From NCBI GenBank assembly GCA_025355855.1, contig JANXYU010000003.1, positions 1 to 64,000 of the forward strand: a DNA stretch of 64,000 bases. The letters are read 5' to 3'. This document shows, one piece after another, positions 28,802 to 37,702 of this stretch (position 1 is its first letter; the number at the start of each line of letters is the position of its first letter). The position numbers and the translations under genes were made by a program. The DNA is from Actinomycetota bacterium. Lineage in GTDB: Bacteria > Actinomycetota > JAHEXW01. A model generated the notes under the pieces. That model was not told the DNA's origin and did not search any database. It saw nothing but the letters and a program-made list of their open reading frames with translations.

Positions 28802-30304
28802 CTACAGGCGCGGAAAAAGGGACTCGCCCTTCTTGACCTTGGTTTTGTCTTTAGTTTGCCCCCAGGCCGCCGGCCCGGGAAGTGGGCTGCCAAGCATGGC
28901 GCGGATCTTCACCGCTGTCTCCGGCATGAACGGGTCGACGAGAGCCGAAATATGATGAACCGCTTCAACGCAGTTGTAGAGGACGGCGGTCAACCTTTCC
29001 GTTTCCCCGGCTTTATCAAGAGCCCAGGGCGCCGTCGCGTCGACGTAACGATTAGCCTTGCTAACCGCTTGCCAGACCGCGGCCAGCGCGTCATTGAACG
29101 AGACACGTTCGAGGGCGATGTCGCGTGTTGCGTAGGCGCCAAGCACGGTATCGCGCAGACTGCGGTCAATTTCTTCTTCAGCTGCAGCCGCCTCTACGAT
29201 GCCATTCTGATACTTCTCGACCATCGCCAAAACCCGGCTGACCAAATTACCCAAATCATTGGCGAGGTCTTTGTTATAGCGTTCATTCAAGCGCGCGACG
29301 GAAAAATCTCCGTCCTGGCCGAAGCCGAACTCGCGCAGGATGAAATAACGGAGGCCGTCGACCGTATAGGTCGTCGCCAAAGCGGCCGGGTCGATTGCGT
29401 TGCCCAAGCTTTTGCTCATCTTCTGCCCGTCGACGGTAAAGAAGCCGTGGATGACAAGGCGTTTGGGCAGCGGCAGTTCCAGCGCCATAAGCATGGCGGG
29501 CCAGATGGTAGCGTGGACCCGCAAAATATCCTTAGCCATCAACTCAACATCGGCCGGCCAAAACCGATTGAACATGCCCATATCCTCCGGCCAGCCGATA
29601 CCGCTGACATAGTTAAACAGGGCGTCGACCCAGACGTAAGCAGTGTGAGCCGTGTCAAAGGGCAACGGGATGCCCCATTCGACCTTGCTGCGCGACATCG
29701 CCAAATCAGTCAGGCCCTCCAGTTTAAGGAAGCTAGTGATCTCATTCTTTCGTTCCTCTGGTTCTATGGACAGCTCGCCGGCTTCGATAGCCGCCAGAAT
29801 CCGGCCGTTGAATTCGCTCAACTTAAAAAAGTAGGTCTCTTCGCTGACGAGCTCCGGTTCCTTGTTGTGCAACGGACACTTGCCGTCGACCAGTTCGTCG
29901 CGTGAGTAATAGCGCTCGCAACCGACGCAATAGAGGCCGGTGTACTCGCCTTTGTATATATAGCCCCGGTCATTGAGCTCGGTGAGCATTTTGCTGACTG
30001 CGGCGACATGGGCCGGGTCTGTCGTTCGGATGAACTTATCGTTGGAGATGTTCAGCAGGCGCCAGACGTCCCGAAACCGACTTGATACTTCGTCACAGAA
30101 TTGCTGCGGTGATTTGCCGGCTTTCGCAGCCGACTCCGCTACCTTAGCCCCGTGCTCATCCGTCCCGGTCAGGAAGAAAACGTCGTCGCCCCGCGCTCGA
30201 TGATGACGCGCCAGCACGTCCGCCGCGATGGTCGTATAACTATGCCCAATGTGAGGCACGTCGTTGACATAATAGATGGGGGTCGTAACGTAGAACTTGG
30301 CCAT
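28802..30304 (-). CDS. metG: Methionyl-tRNA synthetase
   Basis: 500 aa. Class I synthetase with the HIGH-type motif PHIGHSYTT and KMSKS in [12 protein letters not shown]. The zinc knuckle reads [22 protein letters not shown], with His in place of the fourth Cys, a variant common in this subgroup. There is no C-terminal tRNA-binding extension. ATG at 30304. It runs upstream of the RlpA-like gene and rsmA, as in many Gram-positive genomes. Confidence 0.97.
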   Translation of the reverse strand: MAKFYVTTPIYYVNDVPHIGHSYTTIAADVLARHHRARGDDVFFLTGTDEHGAKVAESAAKAGKSPQQFCDEVSSRFRDVWRLLNISNDKFIRTTDPAHVAAVSKMLTELNDRGYIYKGEYTGLYCVGCERYYSRDELVDGKCPLHNKEPELVSEETYFFKLSEFNGRILAAIEAGELSIEPEERKNEITSFLKLEGLTDLAMSRSKVEWGIPLPFDTAHTAYVWVDALFNYVSGIGWPEDMGMFNRFWPADVELMAKDILRVHATIWPAMLMALELPLPKRLVIHGFFTVDGQKMSKSLGNAIDPAALATTYTVDGLRYFILREFGFGQDGDFSVARLNERYNKDLANDLGNLVSRVLAMVEKYQNGIVEAAAAEEEIDRSLRDTVLGAYATRDIALERVSFNDALAAVWQAVSKANRYVDATAPWALDKAGETERLTAVLYNCVEAVHHISALVDPFMPETAVKIRAMLGSPLPGPAAWGQTKDKTKVKKGESLFPRL

Positions 30305-30359
30305 GCGGTCGTCCTTTGCCTAAGTTGAGCTGGAAAACTTTACCATCTGCCTGGTCATC

Positions 30360-30389
30360 TTGACTTTGATTCGCTATTAACCGTATACT
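30360..30389 (+). promoter_or_regulatory. Sigma-70-type promoter of the abrB-like gene
   Basis: TTGACT (30360-30365), an 18-base spacer, then TATACT (30384-30389). Predicted start of transcription is about 30396, giving a leader of about 33 bases. Confidence 0.65.
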
Positions 30390-30428
30390 CTGCCTAAATA
30401 AGTGTCAACCCCGCGAAAGGGTACGCCA

Positions 30429-30674
30429 GTGAAATCGACAGGGATTGTTCGCAAACTTGACGACCTTGGCCGTATCGTTATCCCCATGGAGATCCGCCGA
30501 GTCTACGGCATCACGCCCGACGACAACCTCGAGATATTCGTTGAAGACGACAAAATCATCTTGCAGAAAGTCGAACCGAAATGTATCTTCTGCAAAACCG
30601 AGGATGACCTAACGGAATACAAAGGCAAAAAGATCTGCCACCCTTGTAAAGACGAATTAAGCCAAGAGAGTTAG
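30429..30674 (+). CDS. AbrB family transition-state regulator with Cys-rich tail
   Basis: 81-aa DNA-binding protein. The SpoVT/AbrB swapped-hairpin domain is clear: GIVRKLDDLGRIVIPMEIRR and NLEIFVEDDKIILQK. The C-terminal 30 residues hold CIFC and CHPC, a potential four-Cys zinc knuckle; Bacillus AbrB has a C-terminal domain of similar size and family members with CxxC pairs exist. The GTG at 30429 has AAAGGG upstream with 7-base spacing; a GTG at 30402 would add nine residues with no ribosome site. It is the only plus-strand gene between 1.7 and 39.9 kb, divergent from metG, an arrangement also known for abrB in Bacillus. Confidence 0.92.
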   Translation: MKSTGIVRKLDDLGRIVIPMEIRRVYGITPDDNLEIFVEDDKIILQKVEPKCIFCKTEDDLTEYKGKKICHPCKDELSQES

Positions 30675-30736
30675 CCCAGCTTCTCGCTCCATTACTTTCA
30701 ATCATCGAAGTGCCCCGCTCAGATGCGCGCCGTGTA

Positions 30737-30764
30737 TACTTCACCACTACGTAGCGCTGAAGTG
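30737..30764. repeat. Palindromic element P4a
   Basis: TACTTCACCACTAC followed by GTAGCGCTGAAGTG, an imperfect 28-bp palindrome centred on TACGTA. It is a near copy of the element 17 bp downstream. The outer arms TACTTC/GAAGT are shared with the TTTAAA-centred elements elsewhere in the window. Confidence 0.8.
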
Positions 30765-30780
30765 TTGCGCGTCGTGTACA

Positions 30781-30808
30781 TACTTCACCACTACGTAGCG
30801 GTGAAGTA
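30781..30808. repeat. Palindromic element P4b
   Basis: A 28-bp palindrome, TACTTCACCACTAC with GTAGCGGTGAAGTA, with a single mismatch pair. It is a tandem second copy of P4a. Both lie in the 246-bp gap between the convergent abrB-like gene and rsmI, which contains no gene. Confidence 0.85.
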
Positions 30809-30841
30809 TTGCCCATCCTTAGGATTATTTGCGCGTCGCGT

Positions 30842-30863
30842 TTTAGTGCTTTAAAGCACTAAA
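30842..30863. repeat. Perfect 22-bp palindrome P5
   Basis: TTTAGTGCTTT followed by its exact complement AAAGCACTAAA, centred on TTTAAA. Third palindrome of the same 246-bp intergenic region. No adjacent T-tract beyond its own ends, so terminator function is doubtful but possible for two convergent genes. Confidence 0.8.
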
Positions 30864-30920
30864 GTGTTTGTAATTAAAGCGGCCGCCGGAGCCTTGACTG
30901 TTTGGCTTTCCGAGGTCCCA

Positions 30921-31616
30921 TTATTTGGATTTGCGGGTTTTGCCGCCGACTATTAAGACGATTTCGCCTTTAACGGTCTTGTCGCCAAGTTGCTCCAGGA
31001 TTTCGGCGGCGGTGCCGCGAACAGTCTCCTCAAACATCTTTGTCAGCTCGCGAGCTAGCGCCAAAGGACGATCGCCAAAGACGGCGGCGATGTCGGTCAG
31101 GGTTTGTTTGACCCGGTGCGGGGATTCATACATGACAAGCGTGCCGCGTTCTTCCGCTAAATCCTCCAGCCACTTGCGCCGTCCTACGGTTTTCGGCGGG
31201 GGAAAACCGAGGAACAAAAACCGGTCAGTCGGGAGGCCGGAGGCGACGAGCGCGGTGATCGATGCGGTCGGGCCGGGAATTACCTCTACCTTTACATCCG
31301 CGTCCAAACAGGCCTTTATTAAGCGATAGCCCGGATCGGAAATGCCGGGCGTGCCGGCGTCTGAGACCTGAGCGACCGTCTGTCCCGCCTCGATCTTGCC
31401 GATCAGTTCGGGTATCCGGCCGCGCTCGTTTTGTTCGTACAAACTTACCAACGGCGTCTTTATCTCATAACGGTTGAGCAGCTTGCGCGTGACACGAGTA
31501 TCTTCGGCGGCAATCAAATCAGCTTCTTGCAGAATGCGTACGGCGCGGAAAGTGATGTCTTCCAAATTCCCGATCGGGGTTGCGATTACCGCCAGCCGGC
31601 CGGGCGCGGTTGCCAT
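30921..31616 (-). CDS. rsmI: 16S rRNA (cytidine-2'-O)-methyltransferase
   Basis: 231-aa tetrapyrrole-methylase-fold enzyme, methylates the 2'-O of C1402 of 16S rRNA with SAM. Seen: IATPIGNLEDITFRAVRIL, AEDTRVTRKLLNRY, QVSDAGTPGISDPGYRLI, PGPTASITALVASGLP, FLFLGFPPPK and MYESPHRV. The C-terminal extension of E. coli RsmI is absent, as often in Gram-positives. It starts 3 bp after the stop of the gene at 31620. Confidence 0.95.
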   Translation of the reverse strand: MATAPGRLAVIATPIGNLEDITFRAVRILQEADLIAAEDTRVTRKLLNRYEIKTPLVSLYEQNERGRIPELIGKIEAGQTVAQVSDAGTPGISDPGYRLIKACLDADVKVEVIPGPTASITALVASGLPTDRFLFLGFPPPKTVGRRKWLEDLAEERGTLVMYESPHRVKQTLTDIAAVFGDRPLALARELTKMFEETVRGTAAEILEQLGDKTVKGEIVLIVGGKTRKSK

Positions 31617-31619
31617 CAG

Positions 31620-32474
31620 CTAGTGGTTCAAGCCGACCTGGATAACGGCGATCTCGTCATAGAACTTGGCCACGTCATTCGCCCAGGACAGGTGATTCGG
31701 CGGGCAATAAATCGGAGCGATCACATTGACATCAACGCGTCCCTTGGATATATATTCTTCGCCCAGCAGGCGAGTGTAGTTAAAGATGGCGTTCTCCCAA
31801 TCAGTAAAACTGGCCTCGCCCCAGCCCCAGGCATTATAAGGAAGGAAACAATGCTTACCCCAGGAGCTTTCTTTGCCGGCGATAGCCACAACTAAGAAAG
31901 GGTCCACGCCGAAGGTCTTGCCGGCGCTGACAAAGGCGCGCCCGTAGCCCACTAAAGGCGATTCTTGCTCGGTTAGATAGACATCGATTGCTTGGGCCAG
32001 GGATTGGTCACCGGCCAAAAGAATATTGGCTGAAGGCATGGTAAGCGGCGGCGCGGCGGCGGCCGTTCGAGCGAGCGCTTCGGCTTCGGCGGCTTGCCTG
32101 GCTGTCTCTTTGGCCAGCGCCTCGCGGCGAGCCATTTCATCGCGCTGAACCTGTGACAGTTCACGGATGTGGCTTATCCAAAGTTGTTCTTGTTCAGCTA
32201 TCGCCGCGTCTTCAGCGTGCTTTTGCTGATCGGAATAACGTTCGGTTGCGGCGGTTCCAATGCTTTGAAAAGCGATTTTAGGGGTCGCGGCCGGGCCGGG
32301 CGCGGTGGCACGGAAAACGATTCCGGTTATCGCCAGCGCAATCATAAAGGTCGCTAGGCTGGTTGCGGTCACCACATGCCAAGAGCGAATGACAACGGGC
32401 GGCCGATGATGCTTGCCGCTCTGGCCGGATTTCCCACGTTTATTTTGACGACCGGAAAATGTTACATCTGACAT
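31620..32474 (-). CDS. Membrane-anchored lysozyme-like / glucosaminidase-type protein
   Basis: 284 aa. A basic N-terminus, one membrane helix (about residues 35-55), an Ala/Glu-rich coiled coil (70-140), and a C-terminal domain (about 160-284) resembling transglycosylase/endo-N-acetylglucosaminidase folds: FGVDPFLVVAIAGKESSWGK, where the Glu in KESSWG is the expected catalytic acid, then YNAWGWG and a NYTRLL segment. Predicted to act on peptidoglycan outside the cell. The family is not certain. It directly precedes rsmI in the same direction. Confidence 0.75.
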   Translation of the reverse strand: MSDVTFSGRQNKRGKSGQSGKHHRPPVVIRSWHVVTATSLATFMIALAITGIVFRATAPGPAATPKIAFQSIGTAATERYSDQQKHAEDAAIAEQEQLWISHIRELSQVQRDEMARREALAKETARQAAEAEALARTAAAAPPLTMPSANILLAGDQSLAQAIDVYLTEQESPLVGYGRAFVSAGKTFGVDPFLVVAIAGKESSWGKHCFLPYNAWGWGEASFTDWENAIFNYTRLLGEEYISKGRVDVNVIAPIYCPPNHLSWANDVAKFYDEIAVIQVGLNH

Positions 32475-32537
32475 CTTATGACCTCTAAATGCCCCCTTAT
32501 TTGCCGGGACTCTATCGTTATCGGCTTAGGCAAGTGC

Positions 32538-33626
32538 TCACTTTAATCCCGCTACATTGTCCAGCCTGACTAAATCGTAATCACGCTCGCCCAAACCGAT
32601 CTCTTCGCCATACTTCAGCTGGACTTCCCAATCGACGTGCTCGTGCACGCCACGGAAGACATCACGATCGGCCGCCTGATTCACCAGTTCAACGCACGCT
32701 TGATCCAACGCGACGGGGTCAGTTGAGGCAGCTATGCCGATATCGGGCAACAGGGCCTCCGCGGAGTAACCCCAGCAATCGCAATCAGGCGTAATGTTCA
32801 TAATAAAACTGATAAACCCCACCTTCCCGGCCTTGTCTTTGATCGCGCCCAGCGCGTACTCGGCAATTTTTTCCTGCAAAGCGCCCGAGTCTCGGCCCCA
32901 ATCAATCGCAATCGCCTGTTCGGGACACGTAACAATGCATTCGCCGCAGCCCTGGCATTTGCTCAAGTCGATTTCAGCTCGCTCCCCGACAACTTTGATT
33001 GCGTGGGTCGCGCACCAACGGCTGCATTTACCGCAAGCGACGCACTTGGCCGCGTCGACGCGAGGTTTGACGTCCGCGTGCATCTGCTGCTTTCCGCTGC
33101 GGCAGCCCAGCCCCATACCGATATTTTTGATAGCGCCGCCGAAGCCGGTCATTTCATGTCCTTTGAAATGAGTTAAGGCTATCATCGCGTCAGCATGAAC
33201 CGCGGCGCTGGCCACCCGCACCTCCTTAAAATGCTTCTGAGCTATTTCGATTTCCTCAAAATCCTTACCCGTTAAGCCGTCGGCGATGATCACAGGGGCT
33301 TCGACGGTAGCATAGGAGAATCCATTCTGGACTGCCGTAGCCATATGGCTGACCGCGTTGCTCCGGCCGCCTACGTAGAGAGTGTTCGCGTCGGTCAGAA
33401 ACGGACGGCCGCCGGCCGCCTTCACGTTTTCGACAACGCGGCGCGCGTAGATGGGAGGAATAAACGCGGTGTTGCCGCGCTCGCCGAAATGAATCTTTAA
33501 CGCAACTAGATCGCGTTCCTTGATTAAGCCGGCGAAACCGGCCTGGCGAAATAGTGTCTCCGTTTTGTGCAGCAACCCGGCTCCCGGTGCGGCATGCGTC
33601 GTTGTGAAATATACCTTCGAACCCAC
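32538..33626 (-). CDS. DUF362 protein with two 4Fe-4S clusters
   Basis: 362 aa. The DUF362 domain covers most of the protein (LKIHFGERGNTAFIPPIYAR, ALTHFKGHEMTGFGGAIKN), with a two-cluster ferredoxin insert near residues 190-235: CVACGKCSRWC and CQGCGECIVTCPEQAI. Members occur in anaerobes and are thought to be reductases, but no reaction is established. It is probably cytoplasmic, as no signal is visible. It stands alone with short gaps on both sides. Confidence 0.9.
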   Translation of the reverse strand: MGSKVYFTTTHAAPGAGLLHKTETLFRQAGFAGLIKERDLVALKIHFGERGNTAFIPPIYARRVVENVKAAGGRPFLTDANTLYVGGRSNAVSHMATAVQNGFSYATVEAPVIIADGLTGKDFEEIEIAQKHFKEVRVASAAVHADAMIALTHFKGHEMTGFGGAIKNIGMGLGCRSGKQQMHADVKPRVDAAKCVACGKCSRWCATHAIKVVGERAEIDLSKCQGCGECIVTCPEQAIAIDWGRDSGALQEKIAEYALGAIKDKAGKVGFISFIMNITPDCDCWGYSAEALLPDIGIAASTDPVALDQACVELVNQAADRDVFRGVHEHVDWEVQLKYGEEIGLGERDYDLVRLDNVAGLK

Positions 33627-33709
33627 AATTACCTCCCTATTCCGACTTTCCTATCTGACGGCCAGCCGTTTCCGTGCTTTCCCGCGTGGAAGCGTGGCGA
33701 GCGTTTTTC

Positions 33710-34651
33710 TTATTTGAGGTAAAGCGACATGGCGCCGAGCAGGCCCGCGTTGCCGCCTAAGGCCGCCGCCACGATCGACACGTCGCGATTGGGGGCAAGC
33801 GTGGCAGCGCGCACGACGCGGCGGACAGTTTCTAAGATGATTTTGTCGCCCGTCATGACCCCGCCGCCCAGGATTATTACGGACGGATTAAGCAAATTGG
33901 CGACATTGGCGGCTGCTATGCCGATAATTTCGCCCGCGGCACGCCAAATCTCTTGCGCCAGATCGTCGCCGGCGACCGCTGCGCGACTTACTGTCTCGGC
34001 CGTTATGGCGGACACATCGCCGCCCGCCATTTCCAACATAACTGTGTTTTGGTTTTTCTTAACCGCGGCGCGCGCTTGCGCCGCGATAGCCGGTCCGGCC
34101 GCCAGAGCTTCCAGACAGCCTTGTCTTCCGCAGGCGCACAGCGGTCCGGCGGGCTCAATCATCATATGGCCTATCTCACCGGCTCCGCCGCCCGCGCCGC
34201 GATATGGGCGGCCGTTGATAACTATGCCGCCGCCAATGCCGGTACCTATTGTTAACATCATTACGTCGCGCGCGCCGCGCGCCGCGCCGAATCTTGTTTC
34301 TCCCAGGGCCGCCGCCAAAGCGTCGTTCTCGATCATGACCGGCCGGCCAAGGGCCGAGCTGAGGCTATCCTGGAAGGCGGTATCAGCTAACGGGAGGTTT
34401 GGCGAGGTAACTACAGTGCCAGCGCTGACGTTGACCGTACCCGCGACGGCGATTGCGATGCCGTCCAGCCCCCCGATTCCCGGACCCTTTTCAGTCGCGA
34501 TACCGATTATCACACGGGCGACACTTGCAATAAGATCGTCGGCCGAAGATAGGGCAGTGGATTGGGTTACCTGAGAATGGATACGACCGTTTTCATCGAT
34601 CAAGGCCGCGCGAGTATTCGTGCCGCCCAGATCGCAGGCGGCGAATATCAT
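33710..34651 (-). CDS. ROK family sugar kinase (glucokinase-like)
   Basis: 313 aa. ATP-binding DLGGTNTRAALIDENG, catalytic NDALAAALGE, TIGTGIGGGIVINGRPYRG, and the ROK zinc motif GEIGHMMIEPAGPLCACGRQGCLEALA. No helix-turn-helix is present, so this is a kinase and not a repressor. The most likely substrate is glucose, with N-acetylmannosamine or another hexose possible. It overlaps the GGDEF gene by 4 bp (ATGA). Confidence 0.92.
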   Translation of the reverse strand: MIFAACDLGGTNTRAALIDENGRIHSQVTQSTALSSADDLIASVARVIIGIATEKGPGIGGLDGIAIAVAGTVNVSAGTVVTSPNLPLADTAFQDSLSSALGRPVMIENDALAAALGETRFGAARGARDVMMLTIGTGIGGGIVINGRPYRGAGGGAGEIGHMMIEPAGPLCACGRQGCLEALAAGPAIAAQARAAVKKNQNTVMLEMAGGDVSAITAETVSRAAVAGDDLAQEIWRAAGEIIGIAAANVANLLNPSVIILGGGVMTGDKIILETVRRVVRAATLAPNRDVSIVAAALGGNAGLLGAMSLYLK

Positions 34652-35487
34652 GTTTTATCGTAGACGACGACCTTGTTGCGCCCGGCTTCCTTGGCTTCAT
34701 TGAGCGCCTTATCGGCGCAATCGATAAGCTCGAGTTCGTTTTCGCAGGCGTTGGGGAAAACCGCGACCCCTACACTGACAGTCATTTTGACGACAGGTTC
34801 GTCTTTGTCGCCTTCAAAGCCTGCGGACGCAACGGCGGTCCGGACTCGTTCCGCCACGGTTGTCGCCTCGTCTTCTGTGTTCGGCAGGATGACCGCAAAC
34901 TCTTCGCCTCCATACCGCGAAACGATATCGATGTCACGAACGTTTTCTTGCATGATCTCGGCTAATTTCTTAAGTAGAAGATTGCCGGACGCGTGACCGA
35001 ATCGATCGTTAAAGTTCTTAAAGCCATCGACGTCGACCATCATCAGAGCCAACCGGCTGCCAAAGCGGTCGGCCCGCTTGCGCTCTTCTTCCAAACGCTC
35101 GGAAAAATAGCCGTAGTTGTGCAATCCGGTGAGGCGATCCAACATTGTTCCGTCGCTCAATTCGGCAACGCGTTTTTTCTGGGTCTGAAACATCCAGCCA
35201 AAGAAGAGACCAGTAGCGATCATGGTTCCGCTGGCGACGCTGAATTCGATTGACGCGGCTCCTTGCGTCTCGCCGGTCGCGCTCAAAAGATACAGTGACC
35301 CAAATAAGCATAAGCTGGCTAAAACGCCGACAACGCCGCCGCCGACCTGGCCGTAAAACAATGAGGCCAAAAAGAGTGGAACAAAATAGAGAGGCCAGAA
35401 AAGGTTGGGTCCGTGGGAGAAGATAATCACCAGCGTGATTACAATAAATATAAGGGAAATTATTATGAGGTTCTTATACCGTTCCAT
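34648..35487 (-). CDS. Membrane diguanylate cyclase (GGDEF)
   Basis: 279 aa. The N-terminal 100 residues form three or four membrane helices (start MERYKNLIIISLIFIVITL). The C-terminal GGDEF domain has DRLTGLHNYGYF, MMVDVDGFKNFNDRFGH and the active-site loop RYGGEEFAVILP. RDID five residues before GGEEF fits the product-inhibition I-site (RxxD). It makes cyclic di-GMP and would oppose the two HD-GYP proteins of this window. It is translationally coupled to the ROK kinase gene. Confidence 0.93.
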   Translation of the reverse strand: MERYKNLIIISLIFIVITLVIIFSHGPNLFWPLYFVPLFLASLFYGQVGGGVVGVLASLCLFGSLYLLSATGETQGAASIEFSVASGTMIATGLFFGWMFQTQKKRVAELSDGTMLDRLTGLHNYGYFSERLEEERKRADRFGSRLALMMVDVDGFKNFNDRFGHASGNLLLKKLAEIMQENVRDIDIVSRYGGEEFAVILPNTEDEATTVAERVRTAVASAGFEGDKDEPVVKMTVSVGVAVFPNACENELELIDCADKALNEAKEAGRNKVVVYDKT

Positions 35488-35548
35488 AGCCGTCTATCTC
35501 CCCTTTATGTGTCGCCGATGACGCGCTTTTAGCAAATGCAGTCTATCA

Positions 35549-37702
35549 TTAACCGCGGCGGTCTTTCAAGGCGTCCAGTAGCCCGGCAAGCGCTGTTTGA
35601 GCTGCCCCGGCTTGCTCTTCGTCAACCGCCCGGCGCCCGTACAAAACCGCCTCGAAGAGCTGGGTTAGACTCTTGATTTCCACCGCTCCGGGATTCCTCG
35701 TTTGAGCCGCCGCGAATTCGGATGGTGTTTCCGGCAGACGTCGCGGTCGTCCGGCCGCCGCCAGAATCGTCAGCATTTCTTGATAGGCGGCGATGACCGC
35801 GTCCTGCGCCTCGCCCGCTGGGTTTATCGGCATACGATCGCGTCGCCGAACGCGCGCCAGCATCAGGCCGCCAGCCAGTGCGCCTATTAACAACAGGACG
35901 GCCAGGCCGTAGACGTTTAAGAACGTTCCCCGGATGACCGCCAGCCACCTTTGGATAAGACGCAGTTGGGGTCCGAAGTTTGCCTTCGCGTAGTCGGATA
36001 ATCGCTGCATAATGAACGAGTCAGACCCAAAAACGGCGGGTTCAGGCAAAGCGAATCCGGGAGTCGGGTCGAAGGCGATCCAACCGTAATTGGGGAAATA
36101 GGCTTCCGCCCAAGAGTGAGCCTGCTCCGCCCTAACCTCGTAGTAACCAGTTAAGGGATTGTAGTCGCCGGGCGCGTATCCTGTCACTAAACGCGCCGGG
36201 ATCCCATTTAGACGGGCCAGCACAACGAAAGCGCTGGCAAACTGGTCGCAGCTGCCGCGCCGGCTATTGAATAAGAAGAAGTCCACGGCGTCCTGGTCCT
36301 CGCGTTGGAACGGGGCATTCAAGCTGTAGCCGCATCTTTGCCGCAAGGCGGTTTGAATCGCAGCCAGTTTACCATAAGGCTTGTCGAGGCCGGCGGTAAT
36401 CTCAGACGCGAGTCGCACATCGCGGGCTGGCAGCGATGGGAGCCTCAGGTAAGCAATTACGTCTTTATTTTTGTAGATGCCCGGTATTTTCGCCAAGCGG
36501 GCAGGGTCGGCCTGGTCATAATGCGAGACGGTGCTGTACACGACACCGCTGTCGAGAGAAAAAGAACTGGTCAAAGCGGAATCTTTGTCCTGCCAGACGG
36601 CTGCGGCCGGAAAATAGAGGAGGCTAGCTTGATAGGGAGCGAAAACGATGTTTGGTTGATCGGCCACTATATAGTAAGAGGCGATCGTCTCGCGCGCGCC
36701 CACCGCCCCTTCGATATCCAGCTGGGGCAACGCGAGCGGTGGCCGGTCGGTCGGCGCCGTCTTGTGCGGCTTACCGCCGCCCTGCTGCCAGCCCTTGCCC
36801 GTATAGGTATCAAAGACTTGGGCGCGGTGATAAACGGGATTGGTCGCCTTGACCCTCATCATCAGATCGCGCGACAGCCGGCCGCGCACCCGCAAGTCTA
36901 GCGCTTCACTGAAGCCAGGGTATGCTTGACCGGAAAATGTCGCCCGGCTCATCGGTAGGCGCTCGTTTAAATTAACGTGACCGCCGTTCAATAGCCCGCC
37001 GCGAAACGCCGCTTGCAGCGCCCTTTCCGCGCTGAAGGGCAAGCTTTGCACCCGCATGCCTGGCAGGCGCGGGGTAACAATATAAATGATCGCCGATATG
37101 CCGAGCAGAATCAGTGAGAGGCCCGCCAACGCCGCTGCCGTTGGGCCCACAGGAATCTGTCGAGACAATGCCCGGGGCTGCAGGCCAAGCTCTGACACGT
37201 GGGTCAAAAAGAGCGCCGCCAGTGCAAACATCATGAATAGAGCGAGATAGATTATAAATGACACGTCCAACGCTAAAGTCCCGGCCATGCTTATCAGCAC
37301 TAAACCAGCGACGAGAGAAAAATATAAATCTCGCCGCGCCGGGACGTCAAAACTATGCAGAACCTGTATCCATAGAAACAGCTCCGCTAGCGGTACTCGT
37401 GTATCGTACGGTTCCGCGACCATTATGTAGAAGAAATAGAACGTGACGAACAGAAGAGCGAACGAGAGCATTATCTTCAGCCCTACATTGGCGTTGTCGC
37501 GCTTTCGCCAGCTGTAGACAAAACCCAAGATGATGCCGGTGGGTGCGATCGCGTTGGTAACAGCGCCGAAGTAACCCTGGCTAATCACGGCAGCCGTACC
37601 GGTAAGGATAGCCGCCAAAACAGCAACCCGCGCAGCGATACTATTTTCTGACGGGAGCTTCTTGTTTATCGCGCGGTAGCGCGCCAGGGCTCGCTTAAAC
37701 AT
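35549..37702 (-). CDS. TgpA-type membrane transglutaminase-like protein
   Basis: 717 aa. The N-terminus has about seven hydrophobic helices (residues 20-215), then the DUF3488-type extracytoplasmic region, a transglutaminase-like core with the catalytic triad in SCDQFASAFVVLARLNGIPARLV (Cys), AHSWAEAYF (His) and IAFDPTPG (Asp), one more helix, and a C-terminal DUF4129-like cytoplasmic segment. It forms a set with the DUF58 and MoxR genes upstream, a widely conserved trio of unclear function linked to envelope integrity. It overlaps the DUF58 gene by 37 bp. Confidence 0.92.
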   Translation of the reverse strand: MFKRALARYRAINKKLPSENSIAARVAVLAAILTGTAAVISQGYFGAVTNAIAPTGIILGFVYSWRKRDNANVGLKIMLSFALLFVTFYFFYIMVAEPYDTRVPLAELFLWIQVLHSFDVPARRDLYFSLVAGLVLISMAGTLALDVSFIIYLALFMMFALAALFLTHVSELGLQPRALSRQIPVGPTAAALAGLSLILLGISAIIYIVTPRLPGMRVQSLPFSAERALQAAFRGGLLNGGHVNLNERLPMSRATFSGQAYPGFSEALDLRVRGRLSRDLMMRVKATNPVYHRAQVFDTYTGKGWQQGGGKPHKTAPTDRPPLALPQLDIEGAVGARETIASYYIVADQPNIVFAPYQASLLYFPAAAVWQDKDSALTSSFSLDSGVVYSTVSHYDQADPARLAKIPGIYKNKDVIAYLRLPSLPARDVRLASEITAGLDKPYGKLAAIQTALRQRCGYSLNAPFQREDQDAVDFFLFNSRRGSCDQFASAFVVLARLNGIPARLVTGYAPGDYNPLTGYYEVRAEQAHSWAEAYFPNYGWIAFDPTPGFALPEPAVFGSDSFIMQRLSDYAKANFGPQLRLIQRWLAVIRGTFLNVYGLAVLLLIGALAGGLMLARVRRRDRMPINPAGEAQDAVIAAYQEMLTILAAAGRPRRLPETPSEFAAAQTRNPGAVEIKSLTQLFEAVLYGRRAVDEEQAGAAQTALAGLLDALKDRRG

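Noticed and set aside
28856..29905. A 349-codon plus-strand open frame opposite metG
   Set aside because: Antisense shadow of metG; the metG frame has all synthetase motifs while this one has none.
30737..30863. CRISPR array
   Set aside because: Only two copies of a palindromic unit 16 bp apart plus an unrelated palindrome; no regular spacers and no cas genes.
33729..34574. A 281-codon plus-strand open frame opposite the ROK kinase gene
   Set aside because: It is the antisense of a clear kinase gene in GC-rich DNA, with Ala/Pro/Arg-rich composition and no family motifs.
36305..36901. A 198-codon plus-strand open frame opposite the TgpA-like gene
   Set aside because: Shadow of a gene with an intact transglutaminase triad; no motifs or ribosome site of its own.
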